64,000 nt of DNA from Bryum argenteum (Eukaryota > Streptophyta > Bryopsida > Bryales > Bryaceae): the NCBI GenBank assembly GCA_037043015.1, contig CM073321.1:5600001-5664000 (forward strand), written 5' to 3'. Position numbers and translations under genes: made by a program. The notes under the pieces were generated by a model. That model did no database searches and had not been told where the DNA came from. It saw only the letters and a list, made by a program, of their open reading frames with translations. Of this stretch, positions 43,240 to 55,499 are shown piece by piece; positions within the stretch are counted from its first letter, which is position 1, and every line of letters begins with the position of its first letter.

Positions 43240-43884
43240 ATTGTCGACGCGACGGTAACCCATAAGGTAACCTCTTTTGATAACCTCTTATGTATGACAG
43301 GTTATCGTCGTGTCGACGATAGCTCTTATGATAACCTCTTCTGTAAACCACTATGAATGTCAATTTATCGACGATAACTCTAATGTCCTTTGGTACCATC
43401 CGAATTGTCATCGGGTCGACGATAAGATATATGTTTTCCAATATGAGAATGTAAATTTAAACTATTGCATCCATGGCATGCTATCATCGAGTCCACGATA
43501 TCTTCCAAGTTGCACACAAGGTAGTACATTATGTTTAAAACTATTATTACCATCGATGTTTATCGTCGGGTCGACGATACCTCATCTATCCACAGCCGGG
43601 GAGTACTTTATCGTAGTATATGTGGTCGTCCGTGAAGTTATCGTCGGGTCGACGATAACTTCGATTAATTGGGCTAATGGCTATCAAGATATACTCTATG
43701 TTGTTGTACGAATAACTCAATGTAGTATGTAAGTTAGATTTGATAGCCTTTGTCTGTAGGGATGTAAGAAAACTATTAGTCAGTTGCTGTGGATATCGTC
43801 GGCTCGACGATTTGTGAGGATTCTTTCTTCACTCCACAGCTTGGAGACGGTTACTGTTAAGATGGTATCGTCGAGTCAACGATT
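43240..43884. repeat. 19-bp palindrome array upstream of DUF7869-like gene 1
   Basis: Perfect TATCGTCG-NNN-CGACGATA copies lie at 43303-43321 (TGT), 43561-43579 (GGT) and 43639-43657 (GGT). Near copies lie at about 43243, 43485, 43796 and 43866. The same motif occurs at 18770-23495. Here the GGT centre is on the plus strand, the sense strand of the downstream gene; in the other cluster GGT is on the minus strand, again gene-sense. Confidence 0.9.
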
Positions 43885-44046
43885 CGTGTCCCTTATAGCG
43901 CTCTTGTTCTCGTCTTTATCATATTCATGGTACTTCAGTGTCATTTTTGCCGATGGTTGGAATAAGCGTTCGACATGAAGAATTGTTATTCTTTCAGTCA
44001 TCGAATCGAACTTAATTTTGTTATATATTGTTGATTTTCTTGCAGG

Positions 44047-46877
44047 ATGGATATGCATCGTCCAGAAGAGTTTGCAAGGTCATTGCCTTCTTTGGCTCCT
44101 AGTGTCGCTGTCTGCGACGGCATACTCCGGTCTAAATGGATCTTAAAAGTTGTGACCCTTCGTAACAATGAAGGTCTTGACGTGGCCAAAGCATTGTGCC
44201 AGAACCTGGATCAGGATGTGGATGACGGGATAGAAGGCTTAATTCTTGGTGAAAATCAGGTTATGGTGCAAATCGCGGAGTCCCTATCTAAGGAGCATTT
44301 CCCATTCGGACAGATGTGGTCCTTCTACGCATGGGACAAGAAACATGTTTTGCTTGATGGCGTGAGTCTCTACGACCATGAGCAGACTCATAAGTACAAG
44401 GAGGCTATGAAAGCAGTAACTCAAAAAGGTCGGAAAGGTGTTCGTTCATATGACTCTATGCGTCATAGAGTAGAGAATGTTGCTCCACCCAAGATAGATG
44501 CTTTGCTAGCGCCAACATCTATCGTGTTGTGAGGCAAATTGCTTACAACCATTTCCCCGTGGACATATTCATGATATCCGCTCTCAACTGCATGTAAATG
44601 ATGGGGTCTATGCTTGTAAGAAGTGTCTCCTTGAGGTCCATAGACAGATCCACAAGGACCTGGCAGGCTTGGAGTGGATCATCTTGAAAGGTAGAGAAGT
44701 GTGCCCTACTGCTTGGTGGATCATACATGGTATTTCTAGAGCTACATTCTAGAGGTATAGGGAAATGTCCAAGAGTGGGAAACAAGCTGAGGGTCACGGG
44801 AATGTAGGGTTAAAAAAACCCCGACTACATACGGTCCAAGCAGCAGCGACGCTTTATACGCTCATAGTTTCTGATGCTGACAAAATGCCTCACAAAACAA
44901 GGACGCTCGCGAACGGTGAAAATGTCCCTGCCATGGTGTTGCCATCTGCGTTCTGTTGGAGTGACAAGTTAGTTCACATCAATGAGATGAATGCAAGATT
45001 CGAGCTGTCGCCAATTTCCTCAAGTGGCCTGAGTAACATTCGGCGTTCTTCATTTCCAGAGTTTGCCCCAAAGGCCCGAGGTGATACTTTTTCTCGATGT
45101 GGCTTGTGTGATAGATACAAGCAACTTTGAAGCGCTTGCACACCTCTATCGTATGCACAGCAGAAGTGGTCAGATAAATTGGAAAGCCACCTCATCTCTC
45201 AAAAGGCACATAGAGAACTATACTATTTCAATCGCACCGTTTCGGATGATTCTCCTCACAAGTTGCTGACCATCATTCATGATAAAATGGATCACTCCAA
45301 GACCGCGTCCCCACACTTTTCTCACAAGACCAAGGCAACAGATTCTCATACAAAAATGCATGTTGCAGTTACGGGAATGATTGCACACGGTCATGGAGAT
45401 GTTAAATACGCGCACTATAATCTTGACATCTTCCCCGCAAATTCTAACTCAACCATTGGATCTCTTGCAAAGCTCCTACGTGATCTCAAAGGAGAACCTA
45501 GGAATTCATCTCGTAGGCTCTTTTCAAATGAGAATACTCGATCGACATTATCCAATGTAGTTCTACAAGGTTCAGATACATGCGTTGACTCCCTTCTTCC
45601 TCAACGTGATGCTCCTGTCCCTGCTCAAGCTTTGCCCTCTATACTAGTCTTGCAGCTAGATAATGCTTCAGGGGACAACAAGAATAGATGGCTTTTGGCC
45701 TTTTGTTCACTCCTTGTATACAAAGGGATTTTTCGTGAAGTTTACATGAACTTCCTTATAGTTGGACACACGCATGAAGATATAGATGCCATGTTCGGCC
45801 GATGGAGCTCGAAGTTGAATACAAATGACTATCCAACAATCCCACGACTTATGAAATCCTTTATGGACTGTGAAAAACAACCTGTCATTCCCCATTTAAT
45901 TGAGGAGATTCCCAATTTCAAGGAATTTTGCGATGGTTATCTGGGCACAGGCGGGACTTTCTAGAGGGTCATTCCAAGGCAAAGCAATTTAAGTTCTGCA
46001 TGGATTCGAGTGGGTGGCCTATAATGGAGTACAAGAATTTGTGCACTAACAAGGATTGGCTACCAGAGCATGGCAAAGGGATTCGCTTGTGGGGTGAGAC
46101 TGAAGATGGTAGACCTTGTGTTTGATCTGGTTCACAAAACCTGTCATCCTAGAACATAAAAGTTCACTCAATGATGTCAAGAAAGGGCTAGATGGGTACA
46201 TTGCACATTAGACAGGAATGGCTGATGACGATCTCTCTAGAGAATTTAGACGGCAAAACAATCCTTCAAGAGATTATTGGAAAGGTGTTCGAGCTGCTCT
46301 TGATGCATCGATCAAGCCATGTGAAAGTTTAGTTGATGGATCTTGGCCGCCTTCTAGAATTGTCCTTGACGAGGTTGACTTCATGCATGGAGATGGCACT
46401 GTACAAGAAGAGGATGCGGAAGATGAACCCTTTGTTGGACGTGTCCGTGACCGTCCGCGTGCTTCATTCCGTGTAAATCGCAATACACTTGCAGGATATT
46501 TTGTTGCAGTGCGTCCCGCAGAGGATGATCAAAGGCCATTATGGCTTGCTAGAGCCTTAACAAATCCAAGTCCGGATCCCGAACATATGCATATGATCCA
46601 AATTCAATATTGGGCTCCCGCAGCTAGAAAGCATATTAATATGGACACGTATGTAGGATGGGACACAAAAAAAGAGAATATGTGGCAGGAAGATCGAACA
46701 ATGGATCCAACATGGTCTAGCACATCATGTATCATGACAGCTTGGAAGCCAAGAGTGCGCGAATCAACTTCAGATCCCAAGATAGCTATGCCAATGCCCC
46801 AAATTGACATCATCAAGGCATCAGCGAATGCTTTTACGACAAACTCTGAACACGACGCATCTACTCCAGAAGGATGA
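44047..46877 (+). pseudogene. DUF7869-like transposon protein, copy 1
   Basis: A TTCTTGCAG acceptor precedes the coding start at 44047. Coding segments follow in several frames: 44047-44532 (RPEEFARSLPSLAPSVAVCDG...), about 44620-45127 (KKPRLHTVQAAATL, then RCGLCDRYKQL, a small zinc pair), 45179-45964 and 46218-46877. The third is the core: IHDKMDHSKTASP, then LVLQLDNASGDNKNRW, then VGHTHEDIDAMFGRWS. These blocks match copy 2 (61597-63713) and resemble the family listed as DUF7869. Conserved Asp, Asp and Glu in that order invite comparison with DDE transposases. The C-terminal part (PRASFRVNRNTLAGYFVAVRP) looks like a small beta-barrel reader domain. At least three stops or frame changes break it (44532-44620, about 45128, 45964). 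Confidence 0.6.
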
Positions 46878-46884
46878 TATATGC

Positions 46885-47344
46885 TTTCGATGTTGAAGTT
46901 TCACATTGTAGAGTGTCTTAGTGTCTAAAGGGGCATTTCTTTGTTATGATATTGCTTGGTAGGAAATAGATAGAATACTTTCCTTCATAGTTGTATGCTA
47001 GCTAGTAGATATAGTTGTATTCTAGCTAGTAGATTGTGCAACGAGGACTTTGTCTTTACTTCATCTATCCAATTTGGAAATAAATAGCATATTATTCTAA
47101 TTAAAACTTTACCTTTGAAAAGTTATTTTGAGAATCTCAATTTAATGGAATGTCTCAAATTGGTTTAACAAATAATCACTTTCTATTATGTATCATGGGA
47201 TGTTTGGTATTAACACTTTATCTATTTAAAAAGAATTTTCAATTATCAAAACACTCAAAAAGTATCAATTTAATGGAATGTCTCAATTTAATTTGCATAT
47301 TTAGAAGTCTATTTATAGCAGAGATTAAATTGAGACTTCAATGT
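46885..47344 (+). repeat. AT-rich 3' region with TCTCAATTTAATGG repeats
   Basis: (T)CTCAATTTAATGGAATGTC recurs at about 47135, 47266 and 47280, leading into the 25-bp motif at 47345. No gene is seen. Confidence 0.55.
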
Positions 47345-47494
47345 GTCTCAATTTAATGAATAAGGCCTTGTCTCGTAAAATTCAAAAGTAGTTGGTGACG
47401 GAAACATCATTTTTCACCGTCATAAAAATTCACGTTAAACAGTGTTAAAAACCGCGTGAAACCGCGTCATTTTAGACGTTGCTCTCTACTAGTG
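47345..47494 (+). mobile_element. CACTA-like terminus of the element carrying DUF7869-like gene 1
   Basis: The 25-bp motif (47345-47369) is followed by GACGG/AACGCG-rich subterminal repeats, including TTTTTCACCGTCA against GGTGACGGAAA. The end is GCTCTCTACTAGTG (47481-47494), which read inward is CACTAGTAGAGAGC. 58540-58560 starts CACTAGAGGAGAAC. CACTA elements end in CACTA and duplicate 3 bp; the flank here is TTT. The matching left end was not found. Confidence 0.5.
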
Positions 47495-48244
47495 TTTGTC
47501 ATGCGAGTTTGGCTCATGACCAAATGGCAAGTCCACGTATTTGGGCTGGCACAGAACCTCGGCACTTGGAGGCCATAGCTGTAGGGTCCCGGTACGGACA
47601 TCGAATGGCCACGGCATCAGCACCGGCACTCGCGAAGTTCCGAAACAATCCGTCAGAGGAACTCGGCAAAATCCTAGCAGTGGCCGCGGACGAAACCGAC
47701 AAAGTTCCGGCAGTGGCCGGCGGAGGAGCACGGAACTCAGCGCAGGCTCCCCCAAGTCCCGCAGCTTGGGCCGGCACAAGGCTCCGGATGCGTCCAAGGG
47801 TCACTCGCCAGCGTCGGCACAAGTGTCAATGGCCCCCGCTGATCCCATGGTTGCCCCGGTAGACCTCTTGCTTGCCGCGACAAACTCCATGCCGGCCGCA
47901 ACCCACAGCTTTGGCACTTTTTGGTGGGGCCGACTGACATCGCGGTAGCCTGACGTACTTAAAGTCTGCAGAGATCTTCGTGCAAGATCTCGATCTTGTC
48001 CTGACAGATTGATTATAGTCAGATTGGAGACAGGATTGTCTTATGTGACACACTCTTCGGAATGTTTGTATCATTTGTCCGTATTTGACATGTCTGTCTG
48101 ACGTTCGATTCAACGGGAATGTTGACTATACTACAAATTGCGTAGTAAAAACTACTTGAGGATTTTGGAGATTGACATTGAGGTCAAAAGCAATTTTTAT
48201 ACGTGGCGTAGGGTCGATAATGACGTGGAAAATGGAATATAACT

Positions 48245-48560
48245 CACAGTAGGCGACCGCGAGTAGGCCAGCTCAGGTAGGCGACCAACAGTCGCCCTGT
48301 GCAATCCAAGGTCGTCTATGGCGATCGCCGATCGCCGTAGGCTACTGCGCGTAGGCGACCGGCGGTCCCTCCAGGGAGATCGGCGGTCGCCCTGCCTACT
48401 GCGCCTAGGCGACAGCCGGTCTCTCTAGAGCGACCAACGATTGCCTGAGGCAATCGACGGTTGCTTATAGGGATCGCCGGTTGCTTGGGGATAGCGCGCC
48501 TGTGGGCGATTGGCGGTTGCCTTGGGCCACCGCGTGTGTGGCGACCGACACCATGGTTGA
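48245..48560. repeat. GGCGACCG-N-CGGTCGCC palindrome array
   Basis: Ten or so degenerate palindromes at about 30-bp spacing occur, including a perfect GGCGATCGCCGATCGCC at 48320-48336. Halves vary between GGCGACCG and GGCAATCG, differences that look like C-to-T decay. 47498-48240 has open frames on both strands with no recognised product. Confidence 0.85.
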
Positions 48561-48874
48561 ATACAAAACATCTAAGATAATTTTATATAGGTACAAAAAG
48601 AGCACCAATGCAATTTATAAATACCTTTTTATGCAAAACAAGATCAATGGTGCATTTCAGAGTAGAAAGTTGTCCATGTATATATTCATAGTATTCATAT
48701 ATATGATGTAACTATTGCGTATACCGAACTATATATATATTATACTCCAAAACATAGAAAATTACCAAATTATTAAATACTAACAGTTGCCCTATTTGCA
48801 GTACATTGTAGTATTGTACTAAATACTAACTTCTTGCTTCCAATCCAAAGTAAGAAAATTCTAATAACACGTCT

Positions 48875-49744
48875 TTAGGTATTCTTCAGTATATACATAT
48901 CGTGGCTTGATACTTCATCCGCGTTTGGATTGGTTTCATGGAGAGACTCATCAGTGCTTTGGTCGCCATCCTCGACCTCATCCTCTATCTTATTGCGTAC
49001 TTCACACTTTAACTCACTCGTCAAATTGCGCACTTCCGTGTTTGTAGTTGTTTTCTTGTTCACTGTAACAAGGCGCTTTAAGGCCCGTGAAGCATTAGTA
49101 ATCCTGTTTGCGTTGAGTGGTAGATGTCGCATTGTACGTGTATTCCGATTATTGGAGGAGGCAATACCTGCATGGACTTCTTCAGGTACCCGTTCTCCTT
49201 TCCAACTTTGTCGGTTGTGTGCCTTCCTCAAACGCTTCTGGCCTCGTGTAATACGATTGCGAGGTTGTTAAGATGGCCCAGTGTCTCGTGACACTGCCAA
49301 TGCTCGGGTGCATGTTGGACTTGTTGCTTCTATTTTGACCTCCGTCTTCGGCAATATCATACGAGTTGTATAGGTTCCTGTGAGTTGGGTAACTCTTAGA
49401 AACAACTGTTGTAGTGGTACATCGGAGTCATTTCCGTTATGAGTTGCACTTCTTGATTAAATGGTGGACACTCTAGGTGATCATACTTGCAAGCAACCTC
49501 TATTTGATACATTGTCATGTTCTACTTTAATTTGGCCCATTTCAACTCCTGCCGAGATAGTCGTACATTTCACATGGTCAAGTTTACCGTCGCTGTTAAT
49601 TTGTAAGCTGCCTTTAAAGGGACCAATGTTCTCTACATCAATCGAGTTTACCAAGACTTGTTTCGCTAGGCAAGTACTCTCTTGGAGCAGTAAATTTGCC
49701 ACTCTTGCTCCCTCTGCGTCTATGCCCCAACCGCAAACCGGCAA
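48875..49744 (-). CDS. ORFs downstream of hAT 2, possible extended C terminus
   Basis: Two minus-strand frames (49744-49481, 49231-48875) follow the hAT 2 tail without a large gap. The first reads GARVANLLLQESTCLAKQVLVNSIDVENIGPFKGSL, the second a basic then acidic stretch ending DEVSSHDMYILKNT. They may be 3' exons or independent low-value frames. No domain is recognised. Confidence 0.25.
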
Positions 49745-49746
49745 AG

Positions 49747-51581
49747 CTAATGTGGAACATCTTTGTCGTCATTGAATTCAAATGGGTCCTTAACATGAGT
49801 AGTCATGTTTTCTTTGTCGTCGTTAGATTTCTCTAGGTCGTCTTGTTTGCTACCGTCATTGAGATAATTGTCGTCATCCGCCTCCGGGTTATCCATGAAT
49901 ACACCATCATCCCATTCATTGTCCGGTATATACTCTTCTTCGTCAGAGTCGTCTTGTTCTAAATAATTTTCATACCACGTTCTTGGTGATTGTCTACGTT
50001 TCTTGCGCTCGAGTTTGGTGTTTGTATAGATGTTCACAAGGGCCTCTGCTTTGGAAGTTGACAACCGATTCCTCACTTTGTTGTGCACGAAAGAGTACAT
50101 GCTCCAATTCCTCTCACATGATGAAGCTCAACATGTCAATGCCAAAATCCTCTTTGCAATTTTTGGCAAGGCATTCCCCCCGACTTGATGCCACCATTGA
50201 TGTGGTAACAACTCACATTGAGCCGGATCAGGGGCCTCTGAATTGGTGTTAAATGGACTCGTCCTCTCCTCATATTGTATGAATTCCCGCACGACTTCTT
50301 CATTGGGGCGCTAAGCTTCCTTATGACCCGGTTTAAAGCTCTTTTTGCTTCTCCATTGTTTTGAATTGCTCCCATATTTGTCAAATAAGGGTTCAACAAA
50401 GCTGCTGCATAGTGGAGGTCAGTGAGCATCATTTCCCATTGTTTTTGAAATGCATCCTTGTATTTCGTAGCTATGTTGGGGGATAGTTCGAATAGAGGTT
50501 CACGCAAAGAAAACACGTGTTTTTTTATGGTCCAACATGATCACATATGCCTTGGGCAGGGTTGGTACTTCCCCGTTAAACTCATGAAGAGCTATGAGTA
50601 ATGGTTCAACTACTTTCACAAACTTCCTATAATTTTCCCAATACTCATCGCTCCTAATAATATTCCTCACATTTCTTGCCTTTCTCTGTAACTGGTGACT
50701 GTTTTACCAGTTAAACAATGTCTGAACAAAAGCATGCCACTCCGCATCAATCACCATGTTGTTCAGAGGTTGTTGTATCTTTAACAACCGCTCTATCATC
50801 AAGAAGTTTGTTGCAAATTGAGTTTGAGGTGTTACCTTCAGCTGCAGTTTTGGGTAGTACTTCCTAAATAGAGCAAGTGGGACGTGCGAACCTTTAATAA
50901 ATGTGCACATTCTTTTGGCTTGTTCCACCAAATCTTTAACCCATGCCTCTTTCCCGCAATCTTCTAGAAGGAGGTCTAGAATATGTGCTGCAGAACCTTG
51001 TCCATATAAGTGAGGATAGTCAATCTGCAACTTCTTGACAGCCCCTAACATGGAGCTTGCATTGTTTGTACATATCTAAACAATGTTTTGTGGTCCAACC
51101 TCCTCTATGTACTTCGCCATTTCATTTGCGACATAAGCAATGTCCTTCTTCTTCTTTGTAGTATCCACTGATCCCAGAAAGACCTCCCCAACTGGAGAAA
51201 CGAGCATCATGCTAATGAGTGGTCAACTTGTGACATCTGACCACCCATCCGAGCATGTTGCTCCTCCGTACTTCCGGATAGAAAGTTTTGTTCGATCTTC
51301 AACCGACTTTTGCACAACTGCCTTCTTCGCATCAAGCATCGTAGTCCTAATAGCATGATACGAGGGTGGTTGATATCCAAAAATACAGGCCTTTGCTGTC
51401 TCTTGAACGACACTTATGAATGCTGGATGTTGTACGACATTGAATACAATGTTTGCCTTATAGAAAAATGAAGCCCATTTTGCATATAAATCTTGCCTAG
51501 TGGCAAGATCAAATCTATCCTCCATACTCCTTTGCCCATGTCGGCGTCCGCTAGAGAGTGTGGAAAACCTTTGTCCATTGC
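49747..51581 (-). pseudogene. hAT transposase 2 (DUF659 type)
   Basis: Minus-strand segments cover most of a hAT enzyme. They include FGYQPPSYHAIRTTMLDAKK, GGATCSDGWSDVTS (catalytic-domain start), the equivalent of FLGSVDTTKKKKD, NNASSMLGAVKKLQIDYPHL, YGQGSAAHILDLLLEDCG, LHYAAALLNPYL and LLPHQWWHQVGGNALPKIAKRI. The dimerisation domain CERNWSMYSFVHNKVRNRL lies near 50100-50060, followed by a long Asp/Glu tail. In hAT 1 the dimerisation part is missing, so this copy shows the full family architecture. In-frame stops include a TAG near 51075 and TAA at 50704, plus frame changes near 50320 and 50100. The N-terminal BED finger is not present: LTR copy B starts at 51582, just upstream. Confidence 0.8.
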
Positions 51582-52985
51582 TGTGAACCGTCGAAACGGT
51601 TCACGCTTGTACGAAACTTTATTTACAAGCATTAGTCTAATATTTTTATGTTCAAAATCCCCAATAGGGACATTTAGGCTAATTCCTTCGGTTTCCGGAA
51701 ATTCTGTGATAATTGGAAGGGTCTTGCCTAAATGGCCCGGTAGTGTTTAGTTTATACTAAATTAGCAATATTAAAATTGTGTCAAATTAGTATGACATGT
51801 TTTTTCTTATGTTTTATGAATTTATCATATTCATAATTACCTAGAATCATCCTAATGAATAAGCATAATCAAAGTAATTAGTTAAATGCTGCGGATGAAA
51901 TGTTGGATGAACAAAGTTTCATCCGGCAAAAACCGGATGAAACTCTACCACATCCAAGTATCCAACTAGGGAGAGAGAGAGAAATTAGGGTTCTAGTTTT
52001 TTTGGAGGGGATGTGTGAGGAGTGGATTGTGTGCGTGCTAGGAGGAGATCTAGAGTTTTTGGGGAAAAAAGAAGTGTGTGGGATGTGTGGGAGAGGCCGT
52101 TAGTGTGTGTGTGGGGATGCGTGTAGGTGGAAGAAACAAAGGGAGAGGAGTTTGGTAGCAGCCAAATAGGAGCAGGAGAACTTTCAAGGGCGATAGCGCA
52201 CGATCTACAGCAATTCAGGAGCTGAGCTTTGGGGACGACCTAGATCAAGTCTCCCTCTTTCCAACGACACCTCACACGCTCGATTTGGAGCAACGAGCTA
52301 GGAGCTAGAGCCGTTGGAAGGAGGAGGAGTGATGCGGCAGCGTGAGATTTCAGAAGGGCTAATCGATCTAGACTCCGTACCACCGCTAGGGAGTTCTTTC
52401 CCTCATCCTTGTCAATTTCGTCGGTTAGCTTGTTAGGATTGAATTGCTGAAGCATGTTTGTTGTGTGAAAGAAAGACAAGGTTAATTGCCGTAAAATTCT
52501 ATGGTCATGAATTGGTTGAAAGTGTGTGAATAGTTGAATGTTAGTATGACTGCTGATTGGAGCCTCTTGTTGGCACGGGGCAAGGACTAAGCGCGGAAGC
52601 GCTGCCCAAATTGCCCCGACCACTATGGTTGTTTAATTTGCATGTTTGGTTAGGAATTTAGGGTTTTCCGCGGGACGCGGAAGCGCTGCTGAATTTTTCC
52701 CTAGGAACCTCTTGTAAACTTGTCAAAACTTTGATTTGAGTTTGCAATATAATAGGATTGTGTATGTTGATCTTATTTAAGTTTATTACATGAATTGTGG
52801 GATTCAATGCATGGAATTGGAATGTGAGCATGTTGCATGGTATTGAATTTTGCATTTACCCCAAGGAAGAGCTTCGTAAGAAATAGAACTAGTAGAAGTC
52901 CATTGCTTGGAAGGTTGTTTGCTTGCACCTCCCCCCACGGCCCAACTTGTGAGTTAGAACCGGAACACCTGGATTTAACCTCACA
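51582..52985 (+). mobile_element. Old solo LTR (copy B) inserted in hAT 2
   Basis: It starts TGTGAACCG and ends CCTCACA, aligning at both ends with 2833-5029. The flanks ATTGC (51577-51581) and ATTGT (52986-52990) are a 5-bp duplication with one change. It shares the 5' hairpin, a GGATGAAA region near 51895, two GCGGAAGCGCTG hairpins (52590, 52677) and the CGGAACACC...CTCACA end with copy A. About 1.4 kb, with no internal retrotransposon region. It is a fossil, old by its divergence from copy A. Confidence 0.6.
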
Positions 52986-53454
52986 ATTGTTGCTATGACT
53001 CGCCAGGTATTTGAATAGACCTTAGGTTAGGGGATGGCACTTGCACTGACTTGATGCCAGGAGAATCTATGTCCTCTATAGTTTCCGTGGCCACATACGG
53101 TATGCCTGCATCTACTCCTGACTCTTGTCGTTCGGTTCTCTAGATAATTCTAGCAAATTGTCCCAATTGCGAGTTTCTCTTCTATTATCTGCTACAGCGT
53201 TAGATTGGGAAGAATGGTCCATGTTCAAGAATGGTCCATGTTCCGGAATGGCACCCCCGCGGTGCAATGAAATTGGTGACGGTAACGCACACTACAAGGA
53301 CTCAAGTTACTCTTTGCACATAAAGACCAAGCAGGGGGCTTCTCATGGAAAACCCAAGACAACGGGCGAAGCACATAGTAAAGTGGCGTCAAGTTTCTGA
53401 GCGACTCCTTACATACTTCTTACTTCTGTAAGTCCGAGACAAATTCGCATAGAA

Positions 53455-53590
53455 GGCGACCGGCGGTTTGGCAAGGTCGCTACAGCCAGATCGTCAGTTG
53501 CCCTAACAACAACGTTGTTGCGCCATATGGACCGCCGATCGCCCTAGCCTTGACTTCATTGTGCCGGTTGGACCGCCGGTCGTCCTAGCC
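53455..53590. repeat. GGCGACCG palindromes, second cluster
   Basis: GGCGACCGGCGG (53457), AGATCGTCAGTTGCCCT, GACCGCCGATCGCCC and GACCGCCGGTCGTCC occur within 135 bp. This is the same family as 48245-48560, on the other side of hAT 2. 52990-53450 and 53600-54450 show no supported gene; 53800-54170 has repeated CATGGTCCAT words. Confidence 0.75.
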
Positions 53591-54453
53591 ATGACAGATT
53601 TTTTATTGTCATGGTCTTCTTCATTGAAGTTGAGTCTAAGTATTTGCTTCGACTCAACTATAATCAAGGAGACCATGAAAACATTATCCACAATGCAAAC
53701 TTTAGCATACTATGGGAACCCCAAATTTAGTGGTCATTTTCCATTTTTTAAGGTAGCATAATGCCAAATTCGACAAACAGCACTTTACTCTCCAACCACA
53801 AATTTTAGAAGGCCATGGTCAATCTCCATGGTCCATACTCTAAAGTTACCCTCAACTACAATCCCAAAGACCATGCGGCTCAAAAATGTTTGATTGGCTA
53901 GTGTGCTTTTATTTTTTTTTTAGAACAAAAAGAGGGAACAAGAAAGGGTAAGAGAGAGAATAATAAGGATTCATATTAGAAAATAGAGCTTTAACTTCTC
54001 CCGCTCTAAATCCACTTTACACTACAAGAGTGACGAAGGCACTCGAACATTCATTTGTGATATATCATGGTTTAGGCTCTTCGCCATGAGTTATGACTAT
54101 GAAAATGGTTTCGTTTTTCTTAGCCATAGCTCTTGGTCCATATTGTAAAGGGACCCTGAAAAAAAAAAAGGGATCAATATTGCTCAACCGACCTTCTCTA
54201 AATAATTAAGAATGATAAAAATGCCATACACCAATGAAGGGACGTTGGACATTGAAGGTTTTTCCCTTTTGCTTATACCAATTGCAATAGTGACAATTCA
54301 TTCACCAAGATTATTTAAATTGAGCAAAGGAAAAACGTCATATTCACATTCAATGTTTTTGCATACTTACAAAATAGCAATTGCACTTAGTGTTTGGTAT
54401 TGCGTATACTACTATTCAACAATTGCATTTCAACGTGATGCACATACTACCGG

Positions 54454-55112
54454 TCATCCTTGGCTTGGCCCCCCTTCATTCAGATGTGCTTCATCTTCAT
54501 CCATGGTTTGGTTTGGCTCCTCTTCATCCACTTCGTGCCTTTTGCTCCTTTCTTCTTCTGAATCCAACCAAACTATGTCGTCATCACAGATTCCTCCTCT
54601 GTAACCCCTAGGCTTTGAAAGACCTTCTCGTGGGTTTTCCAATGGAAAAGGAACTCGCGGAATGTGGGGTTTTGTTGGCTTTGTAATTTGAGGCATTCTT
54701 TTTAACGTCCTCCAATCCACCTCTCACTCCAAAATTATCTCCGCGTACACCATTTGTAATATGTTGTACGAAACATCGTTGCTCACCACATGCTTCTTGC
54801 CGTAGAGGAACCTCCACACTTCATACATCGTTGCACAAATTCATCGTGATTGCAATAGTGCAAATTTGCACTATTCGAGCGGCAATGAAACTTGTGACGA
54901 TAGTGTGAAATAAAATGACCAATGTGGCACCAAGCAATGTACCACTTGGCATTCTTCAGGGACCACGGTCCCTCTACTGTCTTCCACTTACGAAAAGCAT
55001 GTTGCGTGGAATCTAAGAGAATCTTATGAAATCTCCTTTGCTTCTTTCCTTTCCTCTTGCAGTTCTTGTCTTTTTTATTTTCCGCTCCCGGCCAGGCGTC
55101 ATTGTTACCCAA
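54454..55112 (-). CDS. Unassigned Cys/His-rich ORFs
   Basis: Minus-strand frame 55112-54783 reads a basic N terminus (DKNCKRKGKKQRRFHKILLD), then WKTVEGPWSLKNAKWYIAWCHIGHFISHYRHKFHCRS, then CNHDEFVQRCMKCGG. His and Cys spacing (H.....H...H.H, C..H, C..C) suggests a zinc-binding domain. Frame 54720-54454 continues with basic-Pro then acidic sequence (DDDIVWLDSEEERSKRHEVDEEEP). The frames do not match directly, so a short intron or frameshift lies around 54720-54790. I do not recognise the protein. It may be another transposon accessory protein. Confidence 0.3.
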
Positions 55113-55499
55113 ATGCTAACCAACTAAAAATCTATAAACAAAACTCTAAACAAAGCTTTATATATTCGATGAAGTAACACACAAATTGAAAAAATAATTG
55201 GTAAATCCATTGCATTCGCGGGTGGCACATTTGTGTAAATGTGTGGCACATGAGTGCGAATCACCGTGTGTTCGAGCACTCGTGCAAGCAGGTGGCAACC
55301 ATAAGTCAACACCAGATGTGAGCCAAAAACCAGCACAAAGTGGCCTTTGGTCACAAAGGGTTTTAGGAAACAAGATTACATGAAGGAAAGAAGAAGAGAG
55401 AAGAGGAGAAAAGATGAGGATGAGGGAGAAAGGAAAGGAGGAAAGAACCACCGGTCGGATGCCTTGGAAGTGACCTCTAGTCTTTTGATCACTATTTCT

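Noticed and set aside
47479-47948. GC-rich ORFs on both strands after the CACTA-like terminus
   Set aside because: All six frames are fairly open, with no motif or splice pattern to favour one.
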